From Trogon surrucura (taxonomy: Eukaryota > Chordata > Aves > Trogoniformes > Trogonidae): a DNA stretch of 64,000 bases. The position numbers and the translations under genes are program-made. Under the pieces are notes generated by a model that had not been told where the DNA came from, searched no databases, and worked only from the letters and a program-made list of their open reading frames with translations. This document shows, in pieces, positions 37,200 through 49,253 of the stretch (within the stretch, counting starts at the first letter, position 1; the number at the start of each line of letters is the position of its first letter). The DNA is taken from contig CM036632.1 in NCBI GenBank assembly GCA_020746105.1, positions 3,472,001-3,536,000 of the forward strand, read 5' to 3'.

Positions 37200-37850
37200 G
37201 GTGAGGCTGAGCCGCCCCCGCCTACTCGCTTCTCCCCTTTCTGCCCGTTTCTGCCCTCTCTGCCCATCTCTGGGCTCCCTCACCCGAGGCCCAGCAGCCT
37301 GGGCGCTCCCCGCCCTCTTCAACAACCCCCCCACCCCGAGCAGCTCGGCCGGAGGCGACCCTGGACGGAGCGGCGGCCGAGCGATGCCCGCGGCAGGGGC
37401 TGGAGCCCCGGGCTCACGGCGAACACCCCGGGCCTCGGCGCGGGGACCCCGCCCGCTGCGGAACCCCGGGCCCGGCAGCCCCGCTCTCCGCCCGGGCGGC
37501 GCCGGCGGGAGGACCGCTGGGAGGAACGACTTCCGATTCGCGTCGCGGCGCTGCCTTGCCTATTGGACGCTGGGGCGGAAAGCCCGCCTCTCCCCTCGCC
37601 GGCACTTCCGGCGGTGGCCATGGTGACGGCGGCAGCCAGGTAGGGCCGGGCCGCGGCCGCCGCAGCCTCCCCCCGCGCCCCCCCGGCCCCCTCCGGCTGC
37701 CGGCGGAGCCCGACCCGCCTGCCGGTGATCTGCCGCGGGGCGGGGGGCACGGGGCTCGCCGGGAGGTGCTGGGGGCGGCCCTGCGGGGGGTGGGATCTGG
37801 GCAGGGCGCGGGGCGGGCCCGGCCTCTCCGAGCCGCGAGAGCTCTTTGAT
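37200..37850 (+). promoter_or_regulatory. DHRS7B: DHRS7B CpG island / promoter
   Basis: A CpG-dense island of about 650 bases surrounds DHRS7B coding exon 1. Just upstream of the ATG are ATTGG (37562-37566, an inverted CCAAT box), GGGGCGG (GC box, near 37571) and ACTTCCGG (37604-37611), the complement of an ETS-factor CCGGAAGT core, only nine bases before the start codon. There is no TATA box. ETS cores usually sit at the start site of housekeeping promoters, so the 5' untranslated region is probably short. Confidence 0.8.
37620..37639 (+). CDS. DHRS7B: DHRS7B coding exon 1 (MVTAAA-R)
   Basis: This exon has only 20 coding bases, from ATG to the split Arg7 codon (AG|G), and is followed by GTAGGG. 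The ATG lies in a strong context (GGCCATGG). The residues MVTAAARK parallel the human MVSPATRK start, and joining to exon 2 keeps the frame. It is too short to find by ORF length and rests on the splice logic and the human parallel. Confidence 0.9.
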
Positions 37851-40800
37851 GCATTAAACGTATTAAATGCGTGTTTAGCCCTAAATCAGGGCCGGGGGAG
37901 GCGCTAAGCCAACTCGCATGTCCTCTCCGCGGTTTGGGGGAGTCTCCGATTTGGTGGATACCTGCGAAATCCTGCGAAGTGGGGCGCAGCAAACGCTCCG
38001 ATTTCCTCAACTTTGATTTAACTTTGTGTCCCAGAAGATTTTCGAGGGGGAGGGTTGGAAGCGAAGCTCGTAACGGAATAAAAGGTGGCAGGAAGGCTCG
38101 TAACGAGATCATAGAATCATAGAATCATAGAATGTCAGGGATTGGAAGGGACCTCGAAAGATCATCAAGTCCAATCCCCCTGCCAGAGCAGGAATGCCTA
38201 GACTATGCCACACAGGAACGTGTCCAGGCAGGTCTTGAATGTCTCCAGAGAAGGAGACTCCACAACCTCCCTGGGCAGCCTGTTCCAGGGCTCCGTCATC
38301 CTCACATTTCTCAGATCCAGTTTGGGTTTTTTTCGATGCTGGAAACATATTTTCCCTCCCTCCCTGTGGCGCGGGGCGAGGTGGTTATTTGCGTGACGAC
38401 GATGTTGTCACAAGTTGCCTTTTCTTCTTTTTTTTTCCCGTCATCTAGAGTGTGGAAAGACTAGCGTTGGGCTTCGTGGATGCTCTGGATTCAATACTAA
38501 AAGTTTAGCGCTAGAAATAATCAAGAGGCTCGTTGTCAGTTTTGCAGCGTTTTGAATTCGCTTCTGACTTTTTTTCAGCCGGGGGGGTTAAGTTTCCCCC
38601 CACGCTCGAAAGGTCGCGGCACGTACTCCCGAGGTTTGTTTTCAGAGGCAGGTCTTGGCCGCGCGAGCATTGGCCGGCGCGCCTCGGCTTGGGCTGCTGC
38701 CACTTCCAAATTTAAGTTTGGTCTGTCCCGTTAAAGGACCCGAGGGAGACGCCACCTCACGGAGCCACTGGCAAGTGAGTGCTTTTCTAAGGTAGGATAT
38801 TGTGCTTTCTTCGGACTAAAGGCAGTAATGAACCGAGCGTAGAGCTGCTGTGCTTCTCCACAGGGGCTTCCTTAGGAAAAAAAAAACGATTTTTTTCCCC
38901 TCCTTTTTATCCCCTCCTACCTTTTAACTGACACCTTTTGATCTCTGAAAATAGCCTCCCAGTTGCTGCCATTTGTCACGTAAAGGACAATGTGATTCTA
39001 GGTGGCTGAAGCTGAAGGAGAATAGGTGTTGTTTAGGGAAACTGTTGTGGGTTTAGCTTCTTTTAAGACTTGATCTCATCTTTGTTGCCTTTACTGCACT
39101 CTTGACCTTATTAACTAAGATCCTTGTTCCTTTGGAAATCATTGTCCTGGCTTTTTACGGGATAACATCCAGTTTTTAAGGGGATTTCTCTTTTAGAAGT
39201 GGATATATGTGACTTATTTTACAGAAAGCCTTTCAAATACTTTCCAAGCACCTGTATTTGCTGACACTGTCGGTGTTATTTCTGTTCTCCAACACCCTGC
39301 ATGTTCCAATCTTGCCTTTTGAGATGGAGAGCTGAGGATTACAGGACTTTATCTGAACCAGTTATGAGCAGCCTGCCGGTCATGAACGTTATCCATCCAG
39401 AATCCACAACAGGATTTTCCAAATTTTTGAAGCCAGGTGACAGCGAGGTCTCAGACCCTTGAGCAAGAGCTCTGAGGACATCCAGTTCATCTTGAATCCG
39501 ATGTGGGAATCATGGAATGGCCTAGGCTGGAAGGGACCTTAGAGATCATTTAAGGAAGCCGTGTGCTCCCCAGTGTTTTTAACGTGACGTGGCATTACCT
39601 GCCCCCAGATGTCTGTAACTACTTCCAAGTGTTATCTGCCTTAACTTGGGGTTTATGTTTATCTTCTCCTGACCTTTGTCTTGCAACTTGGCATTTTTAT
39701 TGACGTGAATCAAGTCTTCTTTATTTATGACCTACCTCATTCTCCTTCCGAGCGCACCAGCTCCTTCCTCTAGCCTTTGCAGCCAATAACCCCAATACTG
39801 AACAGAATGTAACTTCTCCTTCAGGCTGAAGCAATTTTTTCCTCTGGCCTTTCCACCAAATAACCCCGAAAACTGAACAGAACATTTTGTGTCGGTGGTC
39901 TGGCACTGGGCTCCGTAAGGTGGATGTTGTAGAACGTCCTGCAGTGCGGCTCTGGGGCTCGAGCTGATTTCCATGGTCTCTTGTTCCACTGGTACTTATT
40001 TTATCAAGCATTTTTTAAAGCTTGTTCAATATGACAAACTAAAATAAGGACTCAGGTTTGTGGTATAAGCTGGTCTATGAAATCTAAGCAAAACTTGTCG
40101 CTGTAGGTTCTAATTTGCTACAGAAAGTCCTCCTCTCTCTTGCTCCCCTCCTTCATCCAACTTTTCCCCTCCCTGTACATCAGAGGGGGACACCTCTTGA
40201 TTCAGACAAGGAAAGATTTTTTCAAATTAAAAAGGATTAAAGGCAAACTTTGTTTAGAAAGTACACAAATAAGTGATACGACTAAGGAATAAGAAGGCAA
40301 AACTCATTCACAGTGATGAGCCACAGATGCTACCTGTCCCAGAGGGGGTCAGCTTGCTGCTGGTATGACGGGGGCTCTTCTCCACCAGCCCGTGTGGCAG
40401 GGAGTTCAGTCCTTGCAAAGTCAACCTTTATTTTTGCCAAAGAACGTGAAAGAACCGTGCTGCAGTGAAGCACGGGACTCCCTCCCATCTCCTGGTGTGG
40501 TTTAGTTAGAAAAGGGGTCAGGAAAGCCTGCCCTTGCCTGTTACCTTTTCATCTGCTTTACACCGTCATCTGCGTTTTGCCGAAATCAGGAGCAAACCTG
40601 GTCGGGGCCAGATTTTTAAAATTACTGTTTCCACCCGGGCGTATGCGGGAAGTGCTGCTCCACCTGTCAGCTCCCACTTTGGAAATAACAAAGGGCCCCA
40701 AACAGGCGCCGAAGACTTTTGATTCCAAAACGTCCTGTACGCCACACTGGTCAAAGTCTGTTGTGCCTGCCCACGTCTCGTCGTTTGAATCTCGAGAGAA

Positions 40801-43800
40801 TCTTTGAGAGCAAAAAAAAATAAATTAAAAAGAGACACCATCAAGAATGTAGCTGCTTTAAATAACTGGCTGCACATGAACCGGTAAGGAGACCCTGCTG
40901 CTTAACCAGCCTAAAGAAGTTTGGCTCAGAAGTTAGTCTGTTCACTGACGGGCTACTTGAAGTATTCTGTCCCAGCCCTCGAGGGAAATCTGGAAGAGCC
41001 TGACGCAGTTTTCCACGCTAGCTCTGCTCCCCAGCGTGCAGAGCCTCTGTCATCCCCTCAGCTCCACACAAGCTCAGTCCTACTGACGCCGAATTCTGGC
41101 TTAGCGTTGTCAGTTACCTATTGTCTTCTGCTTCTGGTGCTGTGCTTCTCTTGGAAGTAACATCTGAGACCTGTCTTGCAGTTCAAACTCTATCTGCACA
41201 ATGGAAAAAATATAGAAATATTTGGCTTGAATTTATGTGTGACCCAGAAGTTGTATAGATTCCAGGAAGGGGCTGTAACTGACTTCACCCTGGTTGGGGG
41301 TATATACAGTGGGATAATTAGTGACTTTTTATAGCTGAAGTATCGCTTACTCCTTGGCCCTGTAGTAAGCTGTAACATAAACTACTCCCCTGAAGGCAGT
41401 GGCTTCGCAAGGAGATGAGGGCCATGCTTTGGTATCAGAATCCAATTCCAGGCTGAGCTAGGTCTGGTGGATACCTTTAGCTTGGGTTTCGTTCACAGGT
41501 TTAATTTCAGTATATTAGAACACAGGTTCACGCCGTTAAACCGCCCAGTCCACATTGACAGACAAGTAAAGAACGTGAACATGGGCTTTAGCCTACAAGA
41601 TGGGACGGGTGGTTCGTTTAGATCAGGTAACGCGATTCCTCTGACCGGTGGTACAAGACAGCAGAGATGGAAGCACCAATTTCACTGCATTAAGCCAAGA
41701 GCGCATTCAGAGAGAAAACTTACTCTGAGCTTCCAGAAGACAGACTGGCTTATATCCATCTGGGATAATACACAGTAACTGGTCTCTGGCATAGAGATAC
41801 CGTGGTACTGGCTGTTTTAGAGAAATCTAAGAGGCTTTATTACAATTAGAAGAGTGCAGAGATGTATCCCAGCCCTGAGGAGCTCACTTTGTACAAGAGA
41901 GTGAATCTAGAGCAAAATGTGGGAACAGCTTCTCTGAACTCGTTCGTTACATGACAGCTGATAAGACCCAACAGCAAGTGTCCTGCTGGGATGTTCACAT
42001 TAACATTTAAATGCTTAAAATTGTGTGCTGATATGAACTTCTGAAAGCCTAAACTAAGGGATGAGGAAATCTGTTGAAGATACCTCTGTGTGAGATTTCG
42101 TTTATTGGTGGCCTAAGGCAGGGTAAAGAAAAAGACCTCCCTAGTTTTCAAGCCTCTGCTGATTTTTCTCAATGGTGAAACGGTCTGTTTGCTTTTGTCA
42201 CGTGGCTCTAGGAAGACGGTTCAGAAAGGAAGACTCATGGATCTCACGAGCACAGTTATCATCCCGCTGCTCTTCGGCAGCCTGGGGATCTTCGGCCTTT
42301 TCCGGCTCCTGCAGTGGATGCGGATGCGAGCTTACCTCCAGGACGCGGTGGTCGTGATCACCGGGGCTACCTCTGGCCTGGGAAAAGGTGGGTACGGCCA
42401 GAAGGGTGCCAAAGGCAGGGCGAGCAGAGGGTCGTGGAAGGGACACCTACTGGGGTAAAGGGAGTAATGAGCAGAAAGTTCCTGTTGCTCTGAATTTTGA
42501 GAGACACAACTTGCACGGCCACGTCAGTTATAACTACAGCCAGCGCGGCTTTCAATGCAAGAAAGCCTCAAAATCTGTTGAGGAAAACTTTAATCACCCT
42601 GTATAAAGTGGAGCTCAAATGTTTACTTCTCTCTCTTCCTTGCTTCCTCCACAGAATGCGCAAAAGCCTTCCACGCAGCTGGCTCCAAGCTGGTGCTCTG
42701 TGGCAGAGACAGTGAGAAACTCAAAGAGCTGGTGCAGCAGCTTTCTACTGTGACCAATCACCGCAAGAACGTGAGTGCAGGACGGGGAGAGGCTTGTTGT
42801 CTTGTGTGGCTGCTGTTTCTGTTCAGGTTATTGCAATGAGTTACAGAACTGCTTGCGGGTTTTTCTGTTGAGCAATAGGAAAAATACAGCCCTGTGGTTA
42901 GGCATAGATCTTGCTCTAGGAGTACGTCGAGCTGACATGTCACATCTTGTAAAAAAAACCAACTCACAGAAATAAGACATACAGCATATTCAGCACAGCC
43001 TGAACTGGTCTTTTGCTAATTTTTGTTTATTTGCAGACACATAAACCTCACACTGTGGTATTCGACCTCTCGGACTCTAAAGCTGTCCTCAATGCTGCTG
43101 AAGAGATCCTGAAGTACTTGGGTCACGTGGACATACTGATTAACAACGCAGGCATCAGCTTCCGAGGCACCATTGTGGACACAGGACTGGATGTGGATAA
43201 GAAAGTGATGGAAACAAATTATTTTGGTCCTATCGCCCTCACCAAAGGTACCTGTGATCCGGTTTACAGGTTGACAATGCATTTGGCCGATACCTTCTGC
43301 AGCCAACCCAGCTAAGCACAGCTTAACTTCTGTTTGTAATTGTGTTTGGTACAGTGTAAAAGGGGAGGAGAGTTTTGTTTTACGGGTAGGTCTAAAGGAG
43401 ATGCTTGGGCATGCGTGCTTGGGAAGTAGCCGACTGGAGATACTGTCTTGTTTAAAACACCTCCTGACTCCAGTCTGGAACTTATGAAGAGATCTGGTTA
43501 TCCTGTCTGCGCCGATAAAAGACTAGAGAAGGCAGTAGGGGTTCTAGGTGAAGCTCTGACTTTCCAGTGGGGCTTCTTCGGTTACAGAGAAAGTTCAGCC
43601 TGGAGGGTGTCACCTGCAGGAAGTGAAAAGATGTACTGGTGGCAGAAAAGACCAAGTCCTGCTGACCACCCCTGTGGGAGATGACAGCAGCTCTAACAGT
43701 TGCTGGCACAAGGAGTCTTCTCGCAGGGGAACAGCCCAGCAGCTTCAGCTAGAGGCATCCTAAGCACTATCCCCTGCCCAGGCCCTCCACCGAACAAGGA

Positions 43801-46162
43801 TTTTGTAATTCACTTTGGCATCTTCGAATGCTCGGAAAGCGCTAATTCTTGACAGCAGTAATGGCAGGACTGTTATTCTGAACGGGTCTTTTCTGTCTTT
43901 TGCTAGCGCTTCTCCCCTCCATGATCAAGAGGAGACAAGGCCACATTGTGGCCATCAGCAGCGTGCAAGGCAAAATAAGCATTCCTTTCAGATCCGCGTG
44001 TAAGTACCTCCCCAGAAGACGGGGAAGACATATTTGGGGCACCACACTGAATGGACACTTGGCTGCTGCTTCCCCAGTTAGCTTTCTGTAGAGCTGGCTG
44101 CACGCGGGGCAGGCAGAGCTCTGCATCGTTCGTAGTGTGGTCACAAGTCGCTGACGGTGTTTAGAGGAAGGCACTCTCAAAACCAGAACCTTAGCCCTGT
44201 TCTGAAGTTGTTAAGGGATGGGGAAGGAGAGCGTGCTTTCAGTGTCTTAAAAGCACCTTGATGTTCCTCTCTTAACACTTGAGAGCCCCTATAAACTTTA
44301 GGATTAATTCCATAGTTTTATTGCATTCTCTTGCCTATAAGGAAGTATGAATTTGTTGTTTTAATGAGTTAGGAAGTGCCACAGTACAACCAATGCCAGA
44401 ATAAAAGCCTAAACCGTTATCTTGATCCAGCAAGCTCTCCAGGCTAAATCAGTTACGACCAGAATTAATATTGGTGAGATTACAAGAAAAAGCCTTATAA
44501 CAGACGGAGGAACAAAAAGGAGAGTGTTTGGCATTCAAGCATCTGTAAATCACTGAAAATAAACATAAAACCAGAGAAGTACAGATGTGATGTCAGAAGA
44601 GTGGTAGAGCACGATGCTGAGGGAAGGAAAGCCTGGAACAGCTGCTCTGTCTGGCCTTGCGGATGACATGGGTACGATTGCACCACAAAGCATGTTCGGA
44701 AGAGCTTCCAGAGCAGCCCGGGCCTGGCAGCGTGGAGCTTTGCTCCCATCCTCTGGCAGGGCGCGCAGCCTGCACCGAGCGTTGTGCTGCTGGTGGTAGC
44801 CCTGCAGCCACTGCGGTAGTGACCAAGCACACAGAAAGGGAGTGAGCAGAAGGAGTCGCTTACCCTTTTAAAAGGGCGAAATCCCACCTTGGACCGTGCT
44901 TCTCTGCTCCTGTCTGCTTGTGGGATCAGGTTTTGACTCGCGTGCAGCTGCGCTCTGAACCTGCTCTGTGAGTCCGTAACGTTCGGGGCGTGTAGGCCAG
45001 CGGGACGCTCAGCAGTGAGCAGCAGCTCTGCCCTCCTGCCCTGGCATCATATTCCCCCAGCCCCAGCCTGTCCCACCAAACGCTCCCCAAGCCAGGCTTC
45101 GTGTCCCCTTTATTGCGAGTGGGAGGCAGCTCGGGCGCGCTCTGTAGCGCTTTGGCCTGGCTGTCATATTAAGCTCAGGATCCTCGCCAGTTCCCAGCTT
45201 GAGTGTTTACATTTTGCCTTCCGAAACTGCCTCTCACTCCCACTACCTGTTGCTGCCATTCACTTTAAAAAAAAAACAAACCACCACCCCCCAAAAAACC
45301 CCAAACCCAAAAAAAAACAACCTAGAAGTTGGAGAACAGCTGCTGGATTGTTGCTGAGAAGTGGCTGCATTGTTGCAAAAAGCCCATTCGGGAGAATGAA
45401 TCTCTCTTCAGCCCTGCCCCTTCTCCGTGCGTAACCCTTTTCCTGTTTCTCAGATGCTGCCTCTAAGCACGCTACCCAGGCTTTCTTTGATTGTCTGCGA
45501 GCAGAGGTGGAGCAGTACGACATCGATGTGACGGTTGTAAGCCCGGGATACATTCAGACAAATCTCTCTCTCAACGCTGTTACAGCAGACGGATCTCGCT
45601 ACGGAGGTGAGGGATCATTTTGTGGCCTGCATCTAGAGCACCTCCACCTCACCGAGTTACTCCAAAGCTTGCTTGCAACATTTGGTGGGGACACAGGTTA
45701 GTCCCAAAGTATCAGAAGACAACTTTAGATGGAGGGTAGGCACAGTAACCCCCCCAAATTTAGCCTCTCCTAGACAGCAGCTACTGACTTCTAGCTTAAC
45801 GATCAATTACACCTGCCTGTGCTCCCAGACACAACAGGTGTAAAAACCAAAACCATGCGAGCAGCCGCACACGGTCAGAACAGAGCATTCCAGGAAAAGT
45901 CCCGAAGCGTGGCCTTACCTGCTGGTGTTGGCACTTACTCGGTTTTCCTTTGGCAGTTATGGACAAGAACACCGCCGAGGGACAGACGGCCGCCGAGGTC
46001 GCTCAGGTTGTTCTCAACGCAGTGGGACAGAAGAAGAAGGAGGTGCTCGTAGCTGGCCTCACGCCCTCCCTGGCTGTCTACCTGCGAAACCTCTTCCCCA
46101 GGCTCTTCTTCACCCTAATGGCAACTCGAGCGAGAAAGGAGAGAAAAGGAAAGGACTCTTAG
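37620..46162 (+). CDS. DHRS7B: DHRS7B (PexRAP), dehydrogenase/reductase SDR family member 7B, complete gene
   Basis: The coding sequence joins 37620-37639, 42212-42387, 42655-42770, 43037-43247, 43907-43999, 45454-45606 and 45957-46162, giving 975 nt and 324 aa (human 325). All introns are GT-AG and every junction keeps frame. The product is a membrane-anchored NADP(H)-dependent short-chain reductase, known as the acyl/alkyl-DHAP reductase of ether-lipid synthesis at peroxisomes and ER and as a PPARgamma-modulating factor. A hydrophobic anchor lies at residues 21-42 and the Rossmann motif TGATSGLG at 57-64. NNAG is at 140-143, the catalytic tetrad is N165, S193, Y206 and K210 (YAASK), and PGYIQT is at 236-241. 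The C-terminus is basic (RARKERKGK). No frameshift or missing catalytic residue is seen. An in-frame Met16, conserved in human, is a possible alternative start. Confidence 0.97.
38107..38320 (-). mobile_element. CR1 LINE 3'-end fragment with (ATTCTATG)n tail
   Basis: The complement reads as the CR1 3' end: GGCTGCCCAGGGAGGTTGTG, GAGTCTCCTTCTCTGGAGAC, then GGACTTGATGATCTTTCGAG..TCCCTTCCAATCC. It finishes in three ATTCTATG-type units at 38107-38135. This is the hallmark terminus of avian CR1. The copy is 5'-truncated and sits about 470 bases inside DHRS7B intron 1, in antisense orientation. Confidence 0.96.
39507..39553 (-). mobile_element. CR1 LINE terminal fragment, very short
   Basis: About 45 bases match the CR1 end in the complement: ATGATCTCTAAGGTCCCTTC, CAGCCTAGGCC, ATTCCATGATT. 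It is a heavily truncated copy or a relic. Confidence 0.8.
39761..39885. repeat. Imperfect direct duplication, period about 73
   Basis: The segment CCTTTGCAGCCAATAACCCC..ACTGAACAGAA recurs about 73 bases later as CCTTTCCACCAAATAACCCC..ACTGAACAGAA, each copy preceded by TTCCTCT. Two diverged copies are visible in DHRS7B intron 1. Confidence 0.75.
42212..42387 (+). CDS. DHRS7B: DHRS7B coding exon 2 (membrane anchor and nucleotide-binding motif)
   Basis: The acceptor is GGCTCTAG and the donor is GTGGGT. The exon encodes residues 7-66 (split codons at both ends), with the hydrophobic anchor [20 protein letters not shown] and the TGATSGLGK dinucleotide-binding loop. Confidence 0.97.
42655..42770 (+). 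CDS. DHRS7B: DHRS7B coding exon 3
   Basis: The acceptor is CTCCACAG and the donor is GTGAGT. It encodes residues 66-104, including [11 protein letters not shown], the second beta strand whose Arg83 fits NADP preference. It ends in phase 0 after Asn104. Confidence 0.97.
43037..43247 (+). CDS. DHRS7B: DHRS7B coding exon 4 (NNAG motif)
   Basis: The acceptor is TATTTGCAG and the donor is GTACCT. It encodes residues 105-175, with [17 protein letters not shown] and METNYFG, whose Asn165 belongs to the catalytic tetrad. Confidence 0.97.
43907..43999 (+). CDS. DHRS7B: DHRS7B coding exon 5 (catalytic Ser)
   Basis: The acceptor is TTTTGCTAG and the donor is GTAAGT. It encodes [20 protein letters not shown] and onward to FRSA, including catalytic Ser193. 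Confidence 0.97.
45454..45606 (+). CDS. DHRS7B: DHRS7B coding exon 6 (YxxxK catalytic motif)
   Basis: The acceptor is GTTTCTCAG and the donor is GTGAGG. It completes Tyr206 of YAASK and continues through [20 protein letters not shown] and PGYIQTNLS to RYG. Confidence 0.97.
45957..46162 (+). CDS. DHRS7B: DHRS7B coding exon 7 and stop
   Basis: The acceptor is TTTGGCAG. The exon encodes [20 protein letters not shown] through [20 protein letters not shown] to the basic C-terminus RKERKGKDS and TAG at 46160-46162. Confidence 0.97.
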
Positions 46163-46480
46163 AGCTCAGCTCGTCCACGCAGTAACTGTAGGGAGAGCGT
46201 AACCCTCTGCAGTTTGGCTGGGACGTCAGTGGAGGTGCTCCTGCAGGAAAAACCTGTCTTAAAATGCTGCAGTTTACCGTTGCGTGGAGAGTGGGAAGGG
46301 GTTTTCCCACACTTGCTGAAAGACAGCACCTAAACCTCACCCGAAGGAAGGATGCTTGGACAAAGGGGGAGAGCTGAGGCTGCAGGGGAGGGTAACTCAA
46401 GGGAAAGTGCTTTGCAGCAGGGGAGGCCCACGTGCTGGAAGAGAGCACCTCACCTTGCTCAGCTTCACTGGCCTGCTGCA

Positions 46481-46486
46481 AATAAA
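46481..46486 (+). terminator. DHRS7B: Candidate DHRS7B poly(A) signal AATAAA
   Basis: AATAAA lies 319 bases past the DHRS7B stop, followed by a GT-rich stretch (CCTGTTTTGCC). Further AATAAA hexamers at 47250-47255 and 47369-47374 could serve longer 3' ends. I cannot tell which is used. Confidence 0.5.
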
Positions 46487-46489
46487 ACC

Positions 46490-49230
46490 GCCTGTTTTGC
46501 CTTCACACCAGCAGATCTTTGCTTTCCCCACCCCACGGCCCCTGTGAAACAGTCCTCAGCTGGGAGCCCTCGCAATCTGTGTCTCCTTCCCACTCGATCT
46601 AGAGCACGTTGCTTGAAGTGGGGAACTTCACAGAGCCTCTGCTTGTTAACTTGCCAAATCATCCGATACCTCAGCCAACGGCGAGTCCAGCGCCACTTGT
46701 AAAGAAGTAACTGTTGTAAAATTTCAAGTTTGATTTGGCAATTATTTTCTCTGTCTGAATCATGCCTTACTGACGTACCGGGACGTTTAACTCTGTGCGA
46801 CCTGCCAGTACAGCATTAACCCCAGCTAGAAAACAGCCCAGCAAGGCGTGCCGTTGGGTGCAAACCCTGCGCTGCGGAGAGCAGCAGCCCTGGTCCCTGC
46901 GGGCCTGGAACACAGAGCTGGTGCGGTGCTGTAGGTGCCAGGCACACTGTCCTGGCCAGCAGAGGAGAATATGTGTGCATGGGGTGGCTGGTGTAGGAGA
47001 CAGACCCTTAGTTCTCCTCTGGTTTAAAACAATCAGGTGTTAATTAGGATGGCATCGGATGGGGGAACAGCACCTTTCTGTTGGTGTCTCGCAGGCTTCA
47101 GGGAGCCTGACAGCCTGAGGAAGTACCACATGCCGTTGGTTCACCCCTTCTCCTCACGTCAGGGATACCACCATCAGTAGGAAAAAAAAGTGGCTGCACA
47201 AGAGATAGCTTGGTAAGGACAGAAATAATCTTTTTTAACTTATAATTGGAATAAAGTTTACTAGTAGGAACCAAGGTCCAGACCCCTGCTGCCGCCTCCA
47301 CGCACTTCCCAGCGTTTTCCACGTGTACTGCCTTGTATGTCCTGCCTGTGAGTGCACGTCTGGTGACAAATAAATCACATTGCTACAAAAATAATCTTTC
47401 ATTCTACTCCACCTCCTCACAGAGGATGGGACAGGAGGGTTTGGCTCTTCCTCCGTTCTTGCAAGGTGCTATTTTACCAGTAGTAGTGAGAGAACAACAT
47501 ACTTCATCCCAGCCCTCTTTACATCCTCTGCTAGCTTACAGGGGGCATAGTGTGAATCCACACAGAGGATTAGTCACATTAAATTCTGATACAGGACCTT
47601 CTCCTTCAAAAAGCCTTCTCTTGACCACTACGGATTTATAAATAATCTCCGAGAATCCTTCCCAGGTGATGACCAGGATGTGTTTAATGATCACAATACT
47701 ACTGAGCAGTTTAGGACACCCTCTACCATTTTCAGCTGTGGCTGCACGTTTGTTACATAAAGGCCTAGGGTTGAAGTTACCTACGCCTGAAAGCTTCACC
47801 TTGTATCTTTTTTCCCTGTTAGGACAGGTAACCAAGGCATTACCTTCTCTCCCTGTCCACAAGGGGAGTTTCTGTAAGCATTAGCTGCGCTTTCCCTTTT
47901 GTGTTTTGCAAGTTCAGGTCCTCCATTTCTCAGCAAAACACAGTTAACTCCTGCCAGTCTTGTCCAGCTGCTCCATCTTCTGGTGCTTCATGTCGTGGTG
48001 CCCAGGAAGGACGGAGGGGCCACTTTGCATTTTTGTGTTGCCATCCAGGGTGCCAAGGGCTGCCAGACATCAGGCCTGAGGGAGAAAATTACACGCAGGC
48101 AGTTATTGTAGTTACTGTTTGAACTACAGCTCCAAGCTGGAGCTCATGGAGAGTGTGCATGTTCCCCTTCAAAAGGAAATTCTGGATGTTATCAAGAATT
48201 TTAGCGAGATTATCACTAATATTTCTTGGAAAACACAAATTATTGGCACACCAGCCCCCACCTATGTCCTCTCCACCTCAAAGTGGGATTAGGCTGTGGT
48301 TTTAAAACAGACCTACCCGTTGTGACAGTTAAGGTGACTTCACAGCTTTCCCCCTCCAATAAGAGGCCACAGGAAAGTTGCTCGTTTTCAACTCATCTCT
48401 AGTGCAAGCCACATGTTCAGGGAGCCTACCAAGGTTTAGTCCTCCTGCTATGGCGTTCATTCGAGTCAAAGGGAAGTTTAACACAAAGAAGGGCCAGGCC
48501 TACAGAGAGCTGGTGAAGAAAAACTAAACAAGCCCGACAGTTATTCTGCACTGCTTAAAAAAAGAGCAGCACTGTTGTTTCTGTGGCGGGTGCAAGGATA
48601 TCTCAGCTTTCTGCAGCACTAAAGCACCTACTGCCTATGGCAGATCTGCCACTAGTTTAAAATTCATCCAGCAAGCATCAGGACTCGAGAGGCAGCCTGC
48701 CCAGCAGCCTTGGCCTGACCGCAGAAAGATGAAGTCGTCGCATTTCTTCCCCTTCTCTCTGCCAAGGCAACTGTACATTGTTGCTATAAATAGAGACGCT
48801 CTGGATCCCAGCTTCTTTTAACCTTGGAGGGAGACAACTCAGCCACCGTACCAGCAAAAGAGCCACTAAGAAATATCTCGATGCCCCTGGAGCTTCCTCC
48901 AGCCCGTGCACTGGCTCAGGTACGGCCATCGGGGCAGGTGGTAAAAGTACTTGCTCAGAACTCCCGGCAAACCCCGTCCACCCAGCGCGCACACACACAC
49001 ACACACACACAACTGGGCCGCACGCCCTGCCAACACAAAAGCTGCATCAGCAGAAACGGACAAGTTGGAACCACAGCCAGAAAAAGCCTGCTGCAGTCTG
49101 GAGGCGAGGAGAAGCTCTCTGTGCCTGCTGTTGCAATTTGGGAGGATAAAGATAGAACTCCTGAATTTGGTTTCCGACCTCATGAGACTCCCTTCCCAAG
49201 GTCAACGCTTGAGCTACCACTGAAGCGAGC
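46490..49230. other. Spacer between convergent DHRS7B and TMEM11
   Basis: These 2.7 kb lie between the two converging genes. They contain additional plus-strand poly(A) hexamers near 47.25 and 47.37 kb and a CA microsatellite near 49.0 kb. No coding exon was recognised. Part of it is probably long 3' untranslated sequence of DHRS7B. Confidence 0.55.
48990..49011. repeat. (CA)11 microsatellite
   Basis: Eleven uninterrupted CA dinucleotides, a likely length-polymorphic marker between DHRS7B and TMEM11. Confidence 0.95.
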
Positions 49231-49253
49231 GGCACACCTGTGTGCAGGCAGTT

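Larger units (their letters stand above)
37640..42211 (+). other. DHRS7B: DHRS7B intron 1
   Basis: A 4.57 kb intron (phase 2) starting GTAGGG and ending CTCTAG. It contains CR1 fragments at 38.1 and 39.5 kb and an imperfect duplication at 39.76-39.88 kb. Otherwise it is ordinary unique sequence without coding signs. Confidence 0.9.

Noticed and set aside
36982..37643. Plus frames of 149-214 codons over the DHRS7B island
   Set aside because: Low-complexity GC translation begins partly inside a CR1 fragment and contains no recognised domain. The authentic DHRS7B ATG is at 37620.
39721..40011. 96-codon minus frame with internal repeat resembling a repetitive protein
   Set aside because: The repeat reflects a 73-base DNA duplication in a DHRS7B intron. 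There is no start context, homology or transcript orientation to support a protein.
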